A stretch of DNA of 64,000 nt, from positions 22,702 to 86,701 of the forward strand of contig NZ_QQBB01000013.1 of assembly GCF_003350535.1 (NCBI RefSeq), written 5' to 3'. The DNA comes from Microvirga subterranea (GTDB taxonomy: Bacteria > Pseudomonadota > Alphaproteobacteria > Rhizobiales > Beijerinckiaceae). Positions 43,427 through 55,043 of this stretch are shown here, in pieces; within the stretch, counting starts at the first letter, position 1; each line of letters starts with the position of its first letter. The notes beneath the pieces are model-generated. The model was given only the letters and a program-made list of their open reading frames with translations, searched no databases and was not told the origin of the DNA. The translations under genes and the position numbers were made by a program.

Positions 43427-44035
43427 TCAGACGTATAAATTGCACCCAATGTGCCCTATCGCAACAATCTCCCCAGAACTGTGTTGGTGCTTGGTTACGA
43501 GAGACCACTTCAGAGTGTGCTCAGCACAGAGCTCCGTTTGGTTCTCAGGAAGCTTGGCGTCCATTTCAGTCTTAAGCTTCGCAGTAATTGCTTTTATATT
43601 GCTGTTGCGAACATAGTTAATCAGAAGGCCTTGCCCTTCTCTACCTGTTGTGTATCGACCGAGGAGCTGGCCAATACCCTTGATGTGGTAACTTGGGCCT
43701 GCGTAAATTTTTGCTTCTCCCAGTTTGATTCTGCTGGGATTGCAGTGATCGGCTTCAATAGTCAAATCAACATGCCCGTTTGAATTCGTTTCCTGAGTTA
43801 CAGTTAAGCCTGGAATCGTCAGCGCCCCGGCAAGGGCACCAGACAAACCTTCCTCTTTCAATTCGGCGAAGTTCACTTTGTTCTTTTCGAGATGGTGTAC
43901 TGCTTTCTCTAGTACAACACTGAAAGCACTCTCGAACTCCTCTTCGGTCTCGGCAGTGAGTAAGTCTAGGTAAGCTGGAGCCTTCCTCTTCAATCTTTCG
44001 ATAAGTGAGGCGACACTATTGCACTCCTCCATCAT
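43427..44035 (-). CDS. PD-(D/E)XK nuclease-like protein of R-M operon
   Basis: 202 residues. The region GHVDLTIEADHCNP (Asp90) followed by KLGEAKIYAGPSYHIKGIGQ (Glu107, Lys109) forms the D...ExK core of a restriction-type nuclease; the N-terminus is helical (VLEKAVHHLEKNK). It is the last gene of a four-gene operon, overlapping the helicase stop by 4 bp. It is probably the cutting subunit. If the GIY-YIG domain of the helicase is the nuclease instead, this protein may have another role. Confidence 0.65.
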   Translation of the reverse strand: MMEECNSVASLIERLKRKAPAYLDLLTAETEEEFESAFSVVLEKAVHHLEKNKVNFAELKEEGLSGALAGALTIPGLTVTQETNSNGHVDLTIEADHCNPSRIKLGEAKIYAGPSYHIKGIGQLLGRYTTGREGQGLLINYVRNSNIKAITAKLKTEMDAKLPENQTELCAEHTLKWSLVTKHQHSSGEIVAIGHIGCNLYV

Positions 44036-47025
44036 TGAGTTACCCCATTGTCATAATAGGGGCTCCACTTCACCAATATGCTGTTGGCCCATGCTCGCCA
44101 AGCATCATCGCTCATTGTTCTATCTTTCCACCATGCTCGAAGATGTTTGACTACTTCATCTTTCGGAACCGGGGCAGCTCCATTCTCGGCGTTTGCCAAA
44201 TACTCCATTTTGAGGATCTGCGACGCGGGACGCGAGAGCAATGCTAAGACAGCTAAAACGTCACCAGCTTCTGCCGATGCTTCGCTCGCTATCACGTCAA
44301 CCTGGCTTAAGGTTATTGACGCGTCCTTTTGTTCCTCAATCGCATTCCATACGGCTTGATTGATGTCCCTCCACTTCGCGTCAGCGCCAAAATTTCGGGA
44401 GACATAGGACTCAGAGCGACTTACAAAGGCTGCTAAAGGTAGGTCATGATCCGGGTGCTCGCCCACCTCCATCAATTCCCTTGCCACGACGGTGTCATAC
44501 AGTCCGAAATGGGTTAAGCCTTCGTGGCTTTCGATGCCCGTATAGCGGAGTGAGGCGTCCTCATAGCGACGGAAGGCGAATACGGCTTGGTTCATCCGCT
44601 CTGTGTTGAACACCTTCAGGCGCACCAAGAGGTGGAAGTCGCTGACCGTTAGTCCAGTGACAGTATGGAACAGTTCCGGTTCCAATTTTGTAATAACGTC
44701 CTGTAACGTATTTTCTCGGAAGTCGGTCAGATACATAAAGGCTGGAATGCGAGTGGCAAATTTTATTAGCTTTTCCTGAATCTGCTTGCGTTTTGATTTA
44801 TATTCTCTTTCAGCCTCGCTTAGCTCCTTTTTCTCTTTTTCTGTTAGGAGGCCGCCTTTTTGCTTATTCTTGAGCTCTTTAACCTTATCATTCTTGTTGA
44901 TGATCGTTTCGATGATGTTATCGCCTAGCGTGCGCCAGCCTTCGATACGTTCAACTGCAGCCATTGCCTCGGCATTGTCGAGAATGCGACGTAGGGTGTC
45001 GTTGTCCACGTTTACTAGAAGCGCAGATTCCCATTTGCGGGCGAGCAGCGTGCCCGAGGTGCCTGCCATCGCAATGTCGAGGATGCCGCCAGCATCAATT
45101 TGCGTCATGTTTGCGCCGTCATAGGCGAGTACGGGCAAGAACGAGACAAGCTCTTTGACGGCATTCTCCGGGTTTGCCTCGCCGGGGGATAGACCGATGC
45201 CGTAGTCAGACAACTGCCGAAGCGCCCGCGTCGGAGCGAAGTCGAATACAAAACAGATGGGTTTCAGCACCTCCTCCTCGTTCGGATTATCGCCGTTGGG
45301 GTTCTTGATTGACCACGGCGACTGCACCCGAAACGCAGCCTGAAAATAGGTCTCAGGCGATTTGAGGTTGCGAAGCATGAGGATTGAGGACCACTGCGGA
45401 ATGGTCACGCCTGTGGTAAGCTTCCCGCAGGATAAGGTGATTGTTTTGGTGTCGAACCCGCTGCCGATAGCTGACCGGACGGGCGGCACCGCATCAAGGC
45501 CAATGCCTGCCGCTGATCCGGCGGCCAAAATAACCTTGTAGCCATGCCAGAAGATGTTGTGCTTCTCCTCCAGCAGGTTCGCCATAGCATGACAGGCTGC
45601 AACATTAGGCAAGAACCAGAACGAGTGTTGGAGGTAAGGCAGCAGGCGGGCATCCGAATAGGGAAATGGCGGGCGGCTTCCGGTTCTCAGGCTATCAACC
45701 GCTTGCGGTGCATAGGAGCCACGGATGATTTCCAGCCATTTCTGAACATCGGTTTTGTGCTTGAACGTAGCCTGCGCACCTGTGCCGGTGGCCGCAAAAA
45801 ACTCGTTTAAATCGAACTCGTCGAACTCCCCGGCACTGGCAATCGCAAGCAACTCGTCGGGCATTTGATATGTGAGCAGGCGCATCTGGGGGAGTGCGCC
45901 ATAGGGGTTACGCTGGCCCGGATTATTGGCGGCAAATTCTGCCTTGGCGCGCTGTTCATCGGTATAGGTCCAGTTGAAGATTTGCTCTTCGATGAACTCG
46001 CCGTTGGCTAACGCCTTGAATGGTGTGCCCGAAAGGTAGAGATAAGCGCGTGTAGTGATCGGCAGGAAGATCGCCTCGTTCGCTGAGATTTCGCCGAGAT
46101 CTTCGTTCACCTCATCCAATCCAGAATCGTACTCCAGCTTGGCTTCCCGCTTGGCCTCATCCTCACCCTCGAACAACTCCTTGGCCGTGTCGCGCCAAGC
46201 GCCGAAATGATATTCATCGAAAACCACAAGATCCCAATCGACGGCGTGAAGCCACTCGTTCTGGGGTTTGATCGCCCCGGTCGCCTTGTCACGCCCGAGA
46301 AGATCTTGGAAGGAGCCGAAATAGACAACCGGCTTTCCCTTTTCGATCTGACTAGGATCCCGACCAGAATTGCGGGAGAGATACTGCCACCCGTCAAAGT
46401 CCACATGGGATTCAAGGTCCGTTTGCCATGCATCCTCTACCGCAGGCTTGAAGGTCACCACCAGAACCCGCTTGGCTCCAAGTTTCTTGGCAAGCTGGTA
46501 AGTGGTGAAGGTTTTGCCGAAACGCATCTTTGCGTTCCAAAGGAAGCGTGGGACGGCCTGTGCATCCTCTTTCCAAATTGAATGGAAATAGGCATAGGTC
46601 TTGTCCACGGCCTCTGCCTGTTCCCGGCGGGGCGGGAAGGTTTCGTGGTGCGTGCCGGTAACCTTCTGGCCAGTGCGAAGTTCGGTAATCACCGTTCGGA
46701 CATCCGCAACCTTGCATTGCATCCATTCCAGGATCGGATTAGCGAAGCCCTTCTTGATCAGAGCCGCGCGAACCGCGTGATCAGTGATCGTTGTGCCGTC
46801 ATTCCGCACGGCGGATTCGTCGAGTTCAATCCGGAACGGGATGGCTGCAGTCTTCACCTGCTCGGCGATGCGTTGCTTCACGTCACGCGTTGTCTGCCCG
46901 ATTTTTAGGAGTCCCTCATGCGTCTTACTCTCAATCGAATAGGCGTAGATGCGCGGGTTGGCTTCCGGCCTCGGGATGAGGATTTCCTCAATGGTGGGCT
47001 TATTCATCGTCGGCTTGACCGTCAT
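44032..47025 (-). CDS. GIY-YIG (T5orf172)-helicase fusion, R-M translocase subunit
   Basis: About 997 residues. The N-terminal GIY-YIG/T5orf172-like domain (about 20-110) has RIYAYSIESKTHEGLLKIGQ and TTRDVKQRIAEQ. The superfamily 2 helicase (about 130-620) has FLWNAKMRFGKTFTTYQLAK as Walker A region, LVVFDEYHFGAWRD as motif II, YLYLSGTPFKAL as motif III, and ITLSCGKLTTGVTIPQWSSI plus FQAAFRVQSPW as later motifs. The C-terminal ~300 residues include a basic coiled coil. Starts at 47025, 47007 and further upstream are all in frame and overlap the methylase end. It probably translocates DNA for restriction. Confidence 0.75.
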   Translation of the reverse strand: MTVKPTMNKPTIEEILIPRPEANPRIYAYSIESKTHEGLLKIGQTTRDVKQRIAEQVKTAAIPFRIELDESAVRNDGTTITDHAVRAALIKKGFANPILEWMQCKVADVRTVITELRTGQKVTGTHHETFPPRREQAEAVDKTYAYFHSIWKEDAQAVPRFLWNAKMRFGKTFTTYQLAKKLGAKRVLVVTFKPAVEDAWQTDLESHVDFDGWQYLSRNSGRDPSQIEKGKPVVYFGSFQDLLGRDKATGAIKPQNEWLHAVDWDLVVFDEYHFGAWRDTAKELFEGEDEAKREAKLEYDSGLDEVNEDLGEISANEAIFLPITTRAYLYLSGTPFKALANGEFIEEQIFNWTYTDEQRAKAEFAANNPGQRNPYGALPQMRLLTYQMPDELLAIASAGEFDEFDLNEFFAATGTGAQATFKHKTDVQKWLEIIRGSYAPQAVDSLRTGSRPPFPYSDARLLPYLQHSFWFLPNVAACHAMANLLEEKHNIFWHGYKVILAAGSAAGIGLDAVPPVRSAIGSGFDTKTITLSCGKLTTGVTIPQWSSILMLRNLKSPETYFQAAFRVQSPWSIKNPNGDNPNEEEVLKPICFVFDFAPTRALRQLSDYGIGLSPGEANPENAVKELVSFLPVLAYDGANMTQIDAGGILDIAMAGTSGTLLARKWESALLVNVDNDTLRRILDNAEAMAAVERIEGWRTLGDNIIETIINKNDKVKELKNKQKGGLLTEKEKKELSEAEREYKSKRKQIQEKLIKFATRIPAFMYLTDFRENTLQDVITKLEPELFHTVTGLTVSDFHLLVRLKVFNTERMNQAVFAFRRYEDASLRYTGIESHEGLTHFGLYDTVVARELMEVGEHPDHDLPLAAFVSRSESYVSRNFGADAKWRDINQAVWNAIEEQKDASITLSQVDVIASEASAEAGDVLAVLALLSRPASQILKMEYLANAENGAAPVPKDEVVKHLRAWWKDRTMSDDAWRAWANSILVKWSPYYDNGVTQ

Positions 47026-48583
47026 TATGCGCCGCGACCTGTGACTCGATAAAGGCAATCTCGTCTCGGGTTAGCTCGTATCGCTCGTAGAGCTTGGAAT
47101 CCGTCCATGGCTGATCTAGCGGCAAATCTGGCACAAATGCATAGACGTCGCGCGTGGCGTGCTGTGTCACCTTTCGCAACGATACCAGAAATCGCACAAA
47201 GCGCGTCCGTAGGTAGCTGGCATAGTTCTTTGCGGATTCTTCATCGGAGAAGTGACCTGCGACAAGGTATGTCTCAGTGCAGGCGGTGCCCGGTCCGGCG
47301 ATGATCGGCTTGCTGAGGAATTTGGTTTCGACGGCTGCACTGGTTCCCTGCACGGCGGTCATCAGCACCTTCCACTCGTCAATCCAGTCAGGGTTAACAG
47401 TGATTTCTGTGCGTTCCACCCAAGAGACCCGCTGGTTCGCAAATAGCCTTACAGGTGATAGCAGTCCACGAGGCGATGTCTGGCCTTTGAAGTTAGTGGC
47501 GAAACCAAATGGTTTACGACTAGAGATGCGGACATCGAGGGTCGGCTCGCGCCTTATTCTGACTTTTTCAAGAATCGGAACTGCCTCGTTACGGCGTACA
47601 AGCACATCGTATGCGTCAAGGTAGCGTGACACCGGCGATCCGGTTGGCTCGCCGTCCCAGATCGTTTGCACTTCGCATGGTCCTTGATAGTCGCGATCCC
47701 AAAGAAAATAGGAAATACCGCCGCGGATTTTCACACCCGGAAAGGCCTCATAGAGCTTGGGAAAATCCACGATACTGCGCAGGCGCTTATCGGACAGCAT
47801 CCGCTCCCGGAACTTGTCGAGTCCCTTGCCGCCAGTCATCCACCGAGAGGGCGTCACAAACACGGCGTATTGCGGCTCAAGAGCTAAGCCTTGTTCCACG
47901 AATAGTTGATAGATCGGTGCGGCGCTGGTGCCGAAGCCGCCATCATCCAATTGATACGGCGGGTTTCCAATGATCACATCAAATTGCATGTTGCCTCCAA
48001 ACATCTTGGCAACTTGAGCCTTGATATCGTCGGTGTGGATAAACGCATAGGCGTGGGTCTCCAATGACTCGCCCCGATCAAGCCCTTCCTTGCTGGCCCC
48101 GCAAAAGGTGCACTTACCGTTGCGCCATGAATGCTCGGTGCGCTCGAACCATATATTGCCATCATCGCTAGCAAAGCTCTTGGCGATGGAGTGCTCGCCA
48201 GTTGCGTGTTTGGAACAATAGAGGCTGCGGCGTGCAAGCAGGCTGGTAAGTCGGGTGATCCCAATACCAAATAGCTGCCGAGTTAGGATATGATCGACGC
48301 GAGTTTGGAGGTCAGGAAACTCTCCTTCCAAACCCTTTAACAGGCGAGTGGCGATCTCCCGCAGGAAAACGCCCGACTTCGTGCAAGGATCAAGAAACCG
48401 TGCCGAGCTGTCCGCCCAGAGGTTCGCGCCGCCATTTCGTGTGGCCCACGCCTCGGCTACCGTATCCAGCATCTGGTTGGCGAATTCCGGCGGGGTGAAC
48501 ACCTCGTCGTTGGACAGGTTGGCGATGCAGGTCAGCACATCCGGATTGCGGCCTCGAAGCGCAAAACTTGCCTGATGGTTCAT
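47000..48583 (-). CDS. Eco57I/N6-adenine DNA methylase-like protein with NPPY
   Basis: 527 residues. The opening NDEVFTPPEFANQML is followed by an altered motif I FLDPCTKSGVFLREIA (usual DPxxGSGxF has Thr-Lys here) and catalytic motif IV DVIIGNPPYQLDD. A zinc-finger-like CTFCGAS insert and C-terminal target-recognition-like region follow. It transfers methyl groups to adenine, protecting host DNA. The start overlaps the stop of the smaller methylase gene (ATGA) and its end overlaps the helicase start. Confidence 0.8.
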   Translation of the reverse strand: MNHQASFALRGRNPDVLTCIANLSNDEVFTPPEFANQMLDTVAEAWATRNGGANLWADSSARFLDPCTKSGVFLREIATRLLKGLEGEFPDLQTRVDHILTRQLFGIGITRLTSLLARRSLYCSKHATGEHSIAKSFASDDGNIWFERTEHSWRNGKCTFCGASKEGLDRGESLETHAYAFIHTDDIKAQVAKMFGGNMQFDVIIGNPPYQLDDGGFGTSAAPIYQLFVEQGLALEPQYAVFVTPSRWMTGGKGLDKFRERMLSDKRLRSIVDFPKLYEAFPGVKIRGGISYFLWDRDYQGPCEVQTIWDGEPTGSPVSRYLDAYDVLVRRNEAVPILEKVRIRREPTLDVRISSRKPFGFATNFKGQTSPRGLLSPVRLFANQRVSWVERTEITVNPDWIDEWKVLMTAVQGTSAAVETKFLSKPIIAGPGTACTETYLVAGHFSDEESAKNYASYLRTRFVRFLVSLRKVTQHATRDVYAFVPDLPLDQPWTDSKLYERYELTRDEIAFIESQVAAHNDGQADDE

Positions 48584-49236
48584 TCCGCATCCCCCGAAGC
48601 CTCACCCAGAGACGCGCCAGCCAGATCGCGGACTGTCATGGGTGGGTATGCAGTGGTTGGTGTAAAGATTTCATGCTTGCCAAGATGGGCGAACAGTGAT
48701 CCCTCCGCGCTGAAGCTCGCCATGCCGGTCAGCACATCAAGGCGGAAGTCACGCCGCTGGAACTTGCCCTTTCCGAGATAGCCCCACTCTACCACGCTGA
48801 CCGGCTCACCATCCATGTCGCGCATCGTCATTGCGTCACCATGCACGAGATTAAGCGACAGCACATAGGCGGCGGCGCGATAGAATTCGTCCGTCTCTTC
48901 CAGACTCAGATAATCAGCGAATACCTCCAGCATGTTGGCACGGCATTCAGTGATGTTGTCCGCCAGAAGTTCGATCCCGTAGGTACACATCAGCGACAGT
49001 AGAGCATAGTGTCGTTTCTCGAAGTCGGATTTGCCGAACTTCAGCTCCACGGCGGCAAGCTTGCGTTGCAGTATCGGCACGAGAAAGTTCCCGCTCCCGC
49101 AGGCAGGCTCTAGAAAGCGCGAGTCAATTCGCTCGGTCTCCCCCTTCACGAGGTCGAGCATCTTTTCGACCAACCATGGGGGCGTGAACACCTCCCCGTG
49201 ATCGGCAACGCGTTTCTTCGACTTGATCAGGTTCAT
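48580..49236 (-). CDS. short N6-adenine methylase-like protein (motif I only)
   Basis: 218 residues from ATG 49236 (MNLIKSKKRV); an ATG at 49362 would add 42 residues that do not look like this family. It has GEVFTPPWLVEKMLDLVKGE, intact motif I FLEPACGSGNFLVPIL and a helical tail, but no NPPY catalytic motif, so it cannot methylate alone. It is first in the operon and overlaps the larger methylase by 4 bp. It may be a duplicated or split SAM-binding subunit working with the larger protein. Confidence 0.72.
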   Translation of the reverse strand: MNLIKSKKRVADHGEVFTPPWLVEKMLDLVKGETERIDSRFLEPACGSGNFLVPILQRKLAAVELKFGKSDFEKRHYALLSLMCTYGIELLADNITECRANMLEVFADYLSLEETDEFYRAAAYVLSLNLVHGDAMTMRDMDGEPVSVVEWGYLGKGKFQRRDFRLDVLTGMASFSAEGSLFAHLGKHEIFTPTTAYPPMTVRDLAGASLGEASGDAE

Positions 49237-49750
49237 TGGCTTTTGTTGAATCACTCGCGGGGGATTGTCCAGCGGGGCAACGGATGTCGCGCAACCTATC
49301 CCTTGTGGGCCGTCTAACGGAATGCTCTCATGCGAAGTTAGCCTTTTCCCGATTAGCAGCATGTGGTCTGTCCGATAGAAGCTTTTTTGGTATCTTAGAA
49401 AGAGTCTATTAAGCCCTAAACCTGCCGTCTAGCTTCCATGTTAGGACTGCCGAGCTAGCCGGGTGGTGATGAGTACGGTTATGAAACAAGATAACTAAAA
49501 CGAGAAGAGCTGCCCTTCAACCTTCCTGAAGGTGTTTCGTAGGAGGCCTTCGGAGCCGACGATTCAATTCAGCAAGCGCCAAGGAGCGAGCCGAGCGGAG
49601 GCGCGGGATTCAGCTTTTGCCCTCGGTGGGGCGCTCTCCTTGGAGGCATTCGATAAATTTTATGAGGAAGTGAGAAGGGGCGAACCGAGTTGCTCATAAC
49701 AAGCAGCCGCCCTTAGTGGGCTCTTCGCTGCTGACTCTTCGGGAGAAGAA
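49237..49750. other. promoter side of R-M operon, otherwise empty
   Basis: 514 bp between the R-M operon start and tRNA-Pro. No gene recognised. A short hairpin ACCTTC/GAAGGT lies near 49520. This stretch is expected to hold the operon promoter and the right edge of the island, but I cannot fix the edge. Confidence 0.45.
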
Positions 49751-49827
49751 TGGTCGGAGTGGCAGGATTTGAACCTGCGACCCCCACGTCCCGAACGTGG
49801 TGCGCTACCAGACTGCGCTACACTCCG
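49751..49827 (-). tRNA. tRNA-Pro (anticodon CGG)
   Basis: 77 nt with encoded CCA. Acceptor CGGAGTG pairs with CACTCCG; anticodon stem CCACG/CGTGG with loop TTCGGGA; T-arm CAGG..CCTG with loop TTCAAAT. Its 3' end points left, toward the defence island, the orientation expected of a tRNA used as integration site. Confidence 0.95.
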
Positions 49828-50249
49828 ACTGCTCTTGGGCTAACATAGCTCAGCGGCTTGTAGCAAGTGTCAGTTGCTCGGGCTCCAGTCCCCAACACTG
49901 ACAAACATCGCATGCGCCTGGAATTGCATTGCGCCGTTCCTTCAAGAGAGTGTAGGCGAGACGTTTGTTCTTAAGGGATGCTCCGTTGCTCCGCACCCGG
50001 TCGCAGCCATGTGAAATCCATCTCTCGCAGTAAAGTCACGCGCAATAGCGGTCCTCATATTGAGGGTCCGTTTGGGATGTCGCCAGCGTGAGGACTGAAA
50101 CCGAAGTGGGATCCATATGCGAGCTCATGAGACAGGCTCAGGCTAATAAATTGCCCCATTCTGATTCTAACTGCGACCTCCGCATTGTCGCGCAAAAGGG
50201 CTTAAAGCAAATCAGAAGGGTGGTTATACGAGCGGCCTCCACCTTGCTA
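49828..50249. other. intergenic, nothing recognised
   Basis: 422 bp between tRNA-Pro and the degenerate tRNA-Glu. No convincing open frame, RNA or repeat. Confidence 0.5.
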
Positions 50250-50325
50250 GCTCCCTTCGTCTAGCGGTTTAGGACGTCGCCCCCTCACGGCGAAAACAGG
50301 GGTTCGGGCCCCGTCGACCGCGCCA
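50250..50325 (+). pseudogene. degenerate tRNA-Glu (anticodon CTC)
   Basis: GCTCCCTTCGTCTAGCGGTT starts exactly like alphaproteobacterial tRNA-Glu, the anticodon arm TCGCC/GGCGA has loop CCCTCAC, and T-arm and CCA are present. But only about three of seven acceptor pairs form (GCTCCCT against CGACCGC) and position 33 is C instead of T. A recombined 3' end or a decayed copy is likely; charging is doubtful. Confidence 0.6.
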
Positions 50326-50832
50326 ATTTAGCCGGAGTAGACATGTTCGTGCTGCCGGTCGGTTGCTCCTAAATCTCTGCGCTCTTGCAGGTACAACCCA
50401 CGGCAAGCTGGCCCTGTGGCGGTCGATTGATGATGCGCCATATGCCTTGCTCGATATTGAAGAATGGCCGCTTATGCTCGGACCTATCTGAACTTGTTTG
50501 GAAAGCAGAGACACGTGCTCCGAAAAGTCGGGCGGAATAAAAACCCCATCCAAGCGCATTATTAAGCGGGCAAGTGCTCAATAGAGACTGACTTAAATTT
50601 TAGTCGAGGCTTCAAATGCGGCGAAGATTACAATTGAGGAAGTCAGACTATCAAGCGCCGCGTACGGGAAGGGTAGGTGTCATGACCACCCATCCCTCGC
50701 GCCCTGAGCCCTTCATCCATAAAGATCCAATGAATGCTGAGGCAGGCCCGCGAAAAATGTGGGCTAAAGTGAGGGGCAGAGAAGCTGTAATTCGGCTAAA
50801 CTATTGTGCCTGCACAACATTTAGAGGAAATT
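50326..50832. other. intergenic, no supported gene
   Basis: 507 bp between the tRNA-Glu relic and tRNA-Ser. Short open frames exist but lack ribosome sites or recognisable products, and one rightward frame runs through tRNA-Ser. Confidence 0.5.
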
Positions 50833-50922
50833 TGGCGGAGAGGGGGAGATTCGAACTCCCGATACGGTTGCCCGTATGCCGCATTTCGAGTGCGGTGCAT
50901 TCAACCACTCTGCCACCTCTCC
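50833..50922 (-). tRNA. tRNA-Ser (anticodon CGA)
   Basis: 90 nt including CCA, with the long variable arm of a class II tRNA. Acceptor GGAGAGG/CCTCTCC, anticodon stem CCGCA/TGCGG with loop CTCGAAA, variable arm CATACGGGCAACCGTATC, T-arm GGGAG..CTCCC. It lies upstream of rplU on the opposite strand. Confidence 0.95.
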
Positions 50923-51185
50923 GGAGGGCGAAGGCGTTCAAGCCCCGCTGGTTGAGGCCGGGTGGATATCATGCGATTTGCCGCTCTTCAAGCGCTTCCT
51001 GTCAGGTTTTTTATTGACAGGGCAAGGTTCGTTCCGTAGAGAGACTGCCTCTATGCGTGGGCCCCTGCGTCCGCGCATTTTCATTGCGGCGGCCCTCAGG
51101 CTGTCGTGAACCGAAGCCGGAAACTGCCAAGAAGTCGACCCTGCGGGTCTCCTGCAGAGAGTCGGGTTTGAACACGAGGATCAAG

Positions 51186-51584
51186 ATGTTCGCAGTGATC
51201 AAGACCGGCGGCAAGCAGTATCGCGTTGCCGCTGAAGACGTCATCACCGTCGCCACGCTCGCAGGCGAGCCTGGCTCGACCGTCACGTTCGACCAGGTTC
51301 TCATGGTCACGAACGACAACGGCACCCAGGTGGGCGCGCCCCTCGTCGAGGGCGTCACCGTGACGGGCGAGGTGGTGGAGCACACCCGCGGCGAGAAGGT
51401 CATCGCCTTCAAGAAGCGCCGCCGCCAGAATTCGCGCCGCAAGCGCGGGCATCGCCAGGACTACACCGTCGTGCGGATCACCGAGATCCTCGCCGGCGGC
51501 GCGAAGCCCAAGAAGGCTGCGGCCAAGAAGACCACCAAGGCTGCGGCGGACGACGCTGCGCCGGCCGAAACCGCCGCTGAGTAA
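51186..51584 (+). CDS. rplU: 50S ribosomal protein L21
   Basis: 132 residues. [14 protein letters not shown] is the hallmark start; [20 protein letters not shown] is the RNA-binding block. A C-terminal Ala/Lys/Asp extension ([19 protein letters not shown]) of about 30 residues is typical of alphaproteobacterial L21. ATG 51186 follows a GAGGA site; an open frame upstream is not part of the protein. It pairs with rpmA 38 bp downstream. Confidence 0.97.
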   Translation: MFAVIKTGGKQYRVAAEDVITVATLAGEPGSTVTFDQVLMVTNDNGTQVGAPLVEGVTVTGEVVEHTRGEKVIAFKKRRRQNSRRKRGHRQDYTVVRITEILAGGAKPKKAAAKKTTKAAADDAAPAETAAE

Positions 51585-51622
51585 GCGGTCGAGGCAACTG
51601 ACAGGAACACGGGAGTACACCC

Positions 51623-51889
51623 ATGGCTCACAAAAAAGCAGGCGGCTCGTCTCGTAACGGTCGCGATTCCGCAGGCCGTCGTCTGGGCGTCAAGAAGTTC
51701 GGCGATCAACAGGTCGTAGCCGGCAACATCATCATTCGTCAGCGCGGCACGAAATGGCATGCGGGCGCCAACGTCGGCATGGGCAAAGACCATACCCTCT
51801 TTGCCACGACCGATGGACGCGTCCGATTCCTTACGAAGCAGGGCCGAGCTTTCGTATCGGTCGTTCCGGCCCAAGAGGCCGCAGAGTAA
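51623..51889 (+). CDS. rpmA: 50S ribosomal protein L27
   Basis: 88 residues, normal length. [20 protein letters not shown] is the L27 N-terminus, which reaches the peptidyl-transferase centre; [20 protein letters not shown] follows. A strong hairpin terminator lies about 100 bp after the stop. Confidence 0.97.
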   Translation: MAHKKAGGSSRNGRDSAGRRLGVKKFGDQQVVAGNIIIRQRGTKWHAGANVGMGKDHTLFATTDGRVRFLTKQGRAFVSVVPAQEAAE

Positions 51890-51993
51890 ACGGCGAGAGC
51901 GAAACGAAGGAGCTCCCGCCGGCATCACACCGACCCGGCGGATCAAAGCTCCAAACGGCCCCAAAAAGGCCAAGCTCCAGATCCGAAATCGAC

Positions 51994-52020
51994 AGGGGAG
52001 GTGGGATGTCCACCTCCCCT
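51994..52020 (+). terminator. hairpin terminator after rpmA
   Basis: Perfect 11-bp stem AGGGGAGGTGG (51994-52004) and CCACCTCCCCT (52010-52020) with a 5-nt loop, followed by a weak T stretch (TCGTCATTT). It probably ends the rplU-rpmA transcript before the acetyltransferase gene. Confidence 0.7.
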
Positions 52021-52071
52021 TCGTCATTTCCGGGCCGAAGAGAAAGGGCCCAACCGGATCGGAGCAGGACT

Positions 52072-52716
52072 ATGTTTCCCGACCTCACCCGTGACGATGT
52101 GTTCCGCCTTGAGACCCGCCGCCTGTGGCTGCGCTGGCCCCGCCTTGCGGACGTTCAAGCCATCGTACGCCTCGCCGGTGAGAAAGCCGTCGCGGAGATG
52201 ACGGCCCGGATTCCGCATCCGTATCCGCCGGAACATGCCGAGCGATTTATCTTCCAGGCCAGGCGGTCCAACGCGGACGGCAATGGGCTCACCCTCGCCA
52301 TCACGCCGAAGGGCAAGCCCAACAGCCTCATCGGCGTGGTGGGAATCAGCGCCAGCCCCGATACCGGCAGGCCCAGCCTCGGCTACTGGCTCGGCACCCC
52401 CTCCTGGGGGCAGGGCTTCGCCACCGAGGCGTCCCGGGCACTGATCGATGCCTTCTTCGCCTATGGGGAGGAGGACGAACTGACTGCCGCCGCCCGGGTC
52501 ATCAACCCGACCTCGCGGCGGGTGCTGGAGAAGTGCGGCTTCGCCTATCAGGGCTCCGGCCTCTCCGAGCTTCCGGCCCGGGGCGGCTACTACCCGGCCG
52601 ACCATTTCCGCCTCGATCGGCGGGCGTGGGAGAGCCTGAAGACCTGGGGACACACGGGCCTCGTGAGGGAGCCTGCGCCGGTCGAGGCCGGCCAGGAGCT
52701 TACCCTCGTTCACTGA
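52072..52716 (+). CDS. GNAT-family N-acetyltransferase (RimJ/RimL type)
   Basis: 214 residues. LETRRLWLRWPRLADVQAI opens an Acetyltransf_3-type domain; YWLGTPSWGQGFATEASRAL is the acetyl-CoA pyrophosphate-binding motif; RVINPTSRRVLEKCGFAYQG is the conserved C-terminal element. GGAG lies 7 bp before the ATG. RimJ/L relatives acetylate protein N-termini or small amines. The position between rpmA and obgE is conserved in many Rhizobiales. Substrate unknown. Confidence 0.88.
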   Translation: MFPDLTRDDVFRLETRRLWLRWPRLADVQAIVRLAGEKAVAEMTARIPHPYPPEHAERFIFQARRSNADGNGLTLAITPKGKPNSLIGVVGISASPDTGRPSLGYWLGTPSWGQGFATEASRALIDAFFAYGEEDELTAAARVINPTSRRVLEKCGFAYQGSGLSELPARGGYYPADHFRLDRRAWESLKTWGHTGLVREPAPVEAGQELTLVH

Positions 52717-52723
52717 AAGCCAG

Positions 52724-52749
52724 GCGCTCCCGATCCTTCTCGGGAGCGC
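52724..52749 (+). terminator. hairpin terminator after GNAT gene
   Basis: 10-bp stem GCGCTCCCGA (52724-52733) and TCGGGAGCGC (52740-52749) with a 6-nt loop, followed by TTGCT. It starts 7 bp after the acetyltransferase stop. Confidence 0.65.
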
Positions 52750-52851
52750 TTGCTCACGGTCCCGCGTTGCCCTCACACGATCGATGCAGACGGTGCATTT
52801 TTTAACCGCGCAGCCGGATCGGCTTTTGCGAAAAATGCTCCAGTCCCGTAA

Positions 52852-55017
<2,166 letters not shown>

Positions 55018-55043
<26 letters not shown>

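Noticed and set aside
25280..49750. Integrase gene driving the island
   Set aside because: I read both strands for tyrosine or serine recombinase motifs and saw none; only IS66 and IS110 scraps are present.
50616..51017. 133-codon plus-strand frame
   Set aside because: It runs through tRNA-Ser and has no recognisable product.
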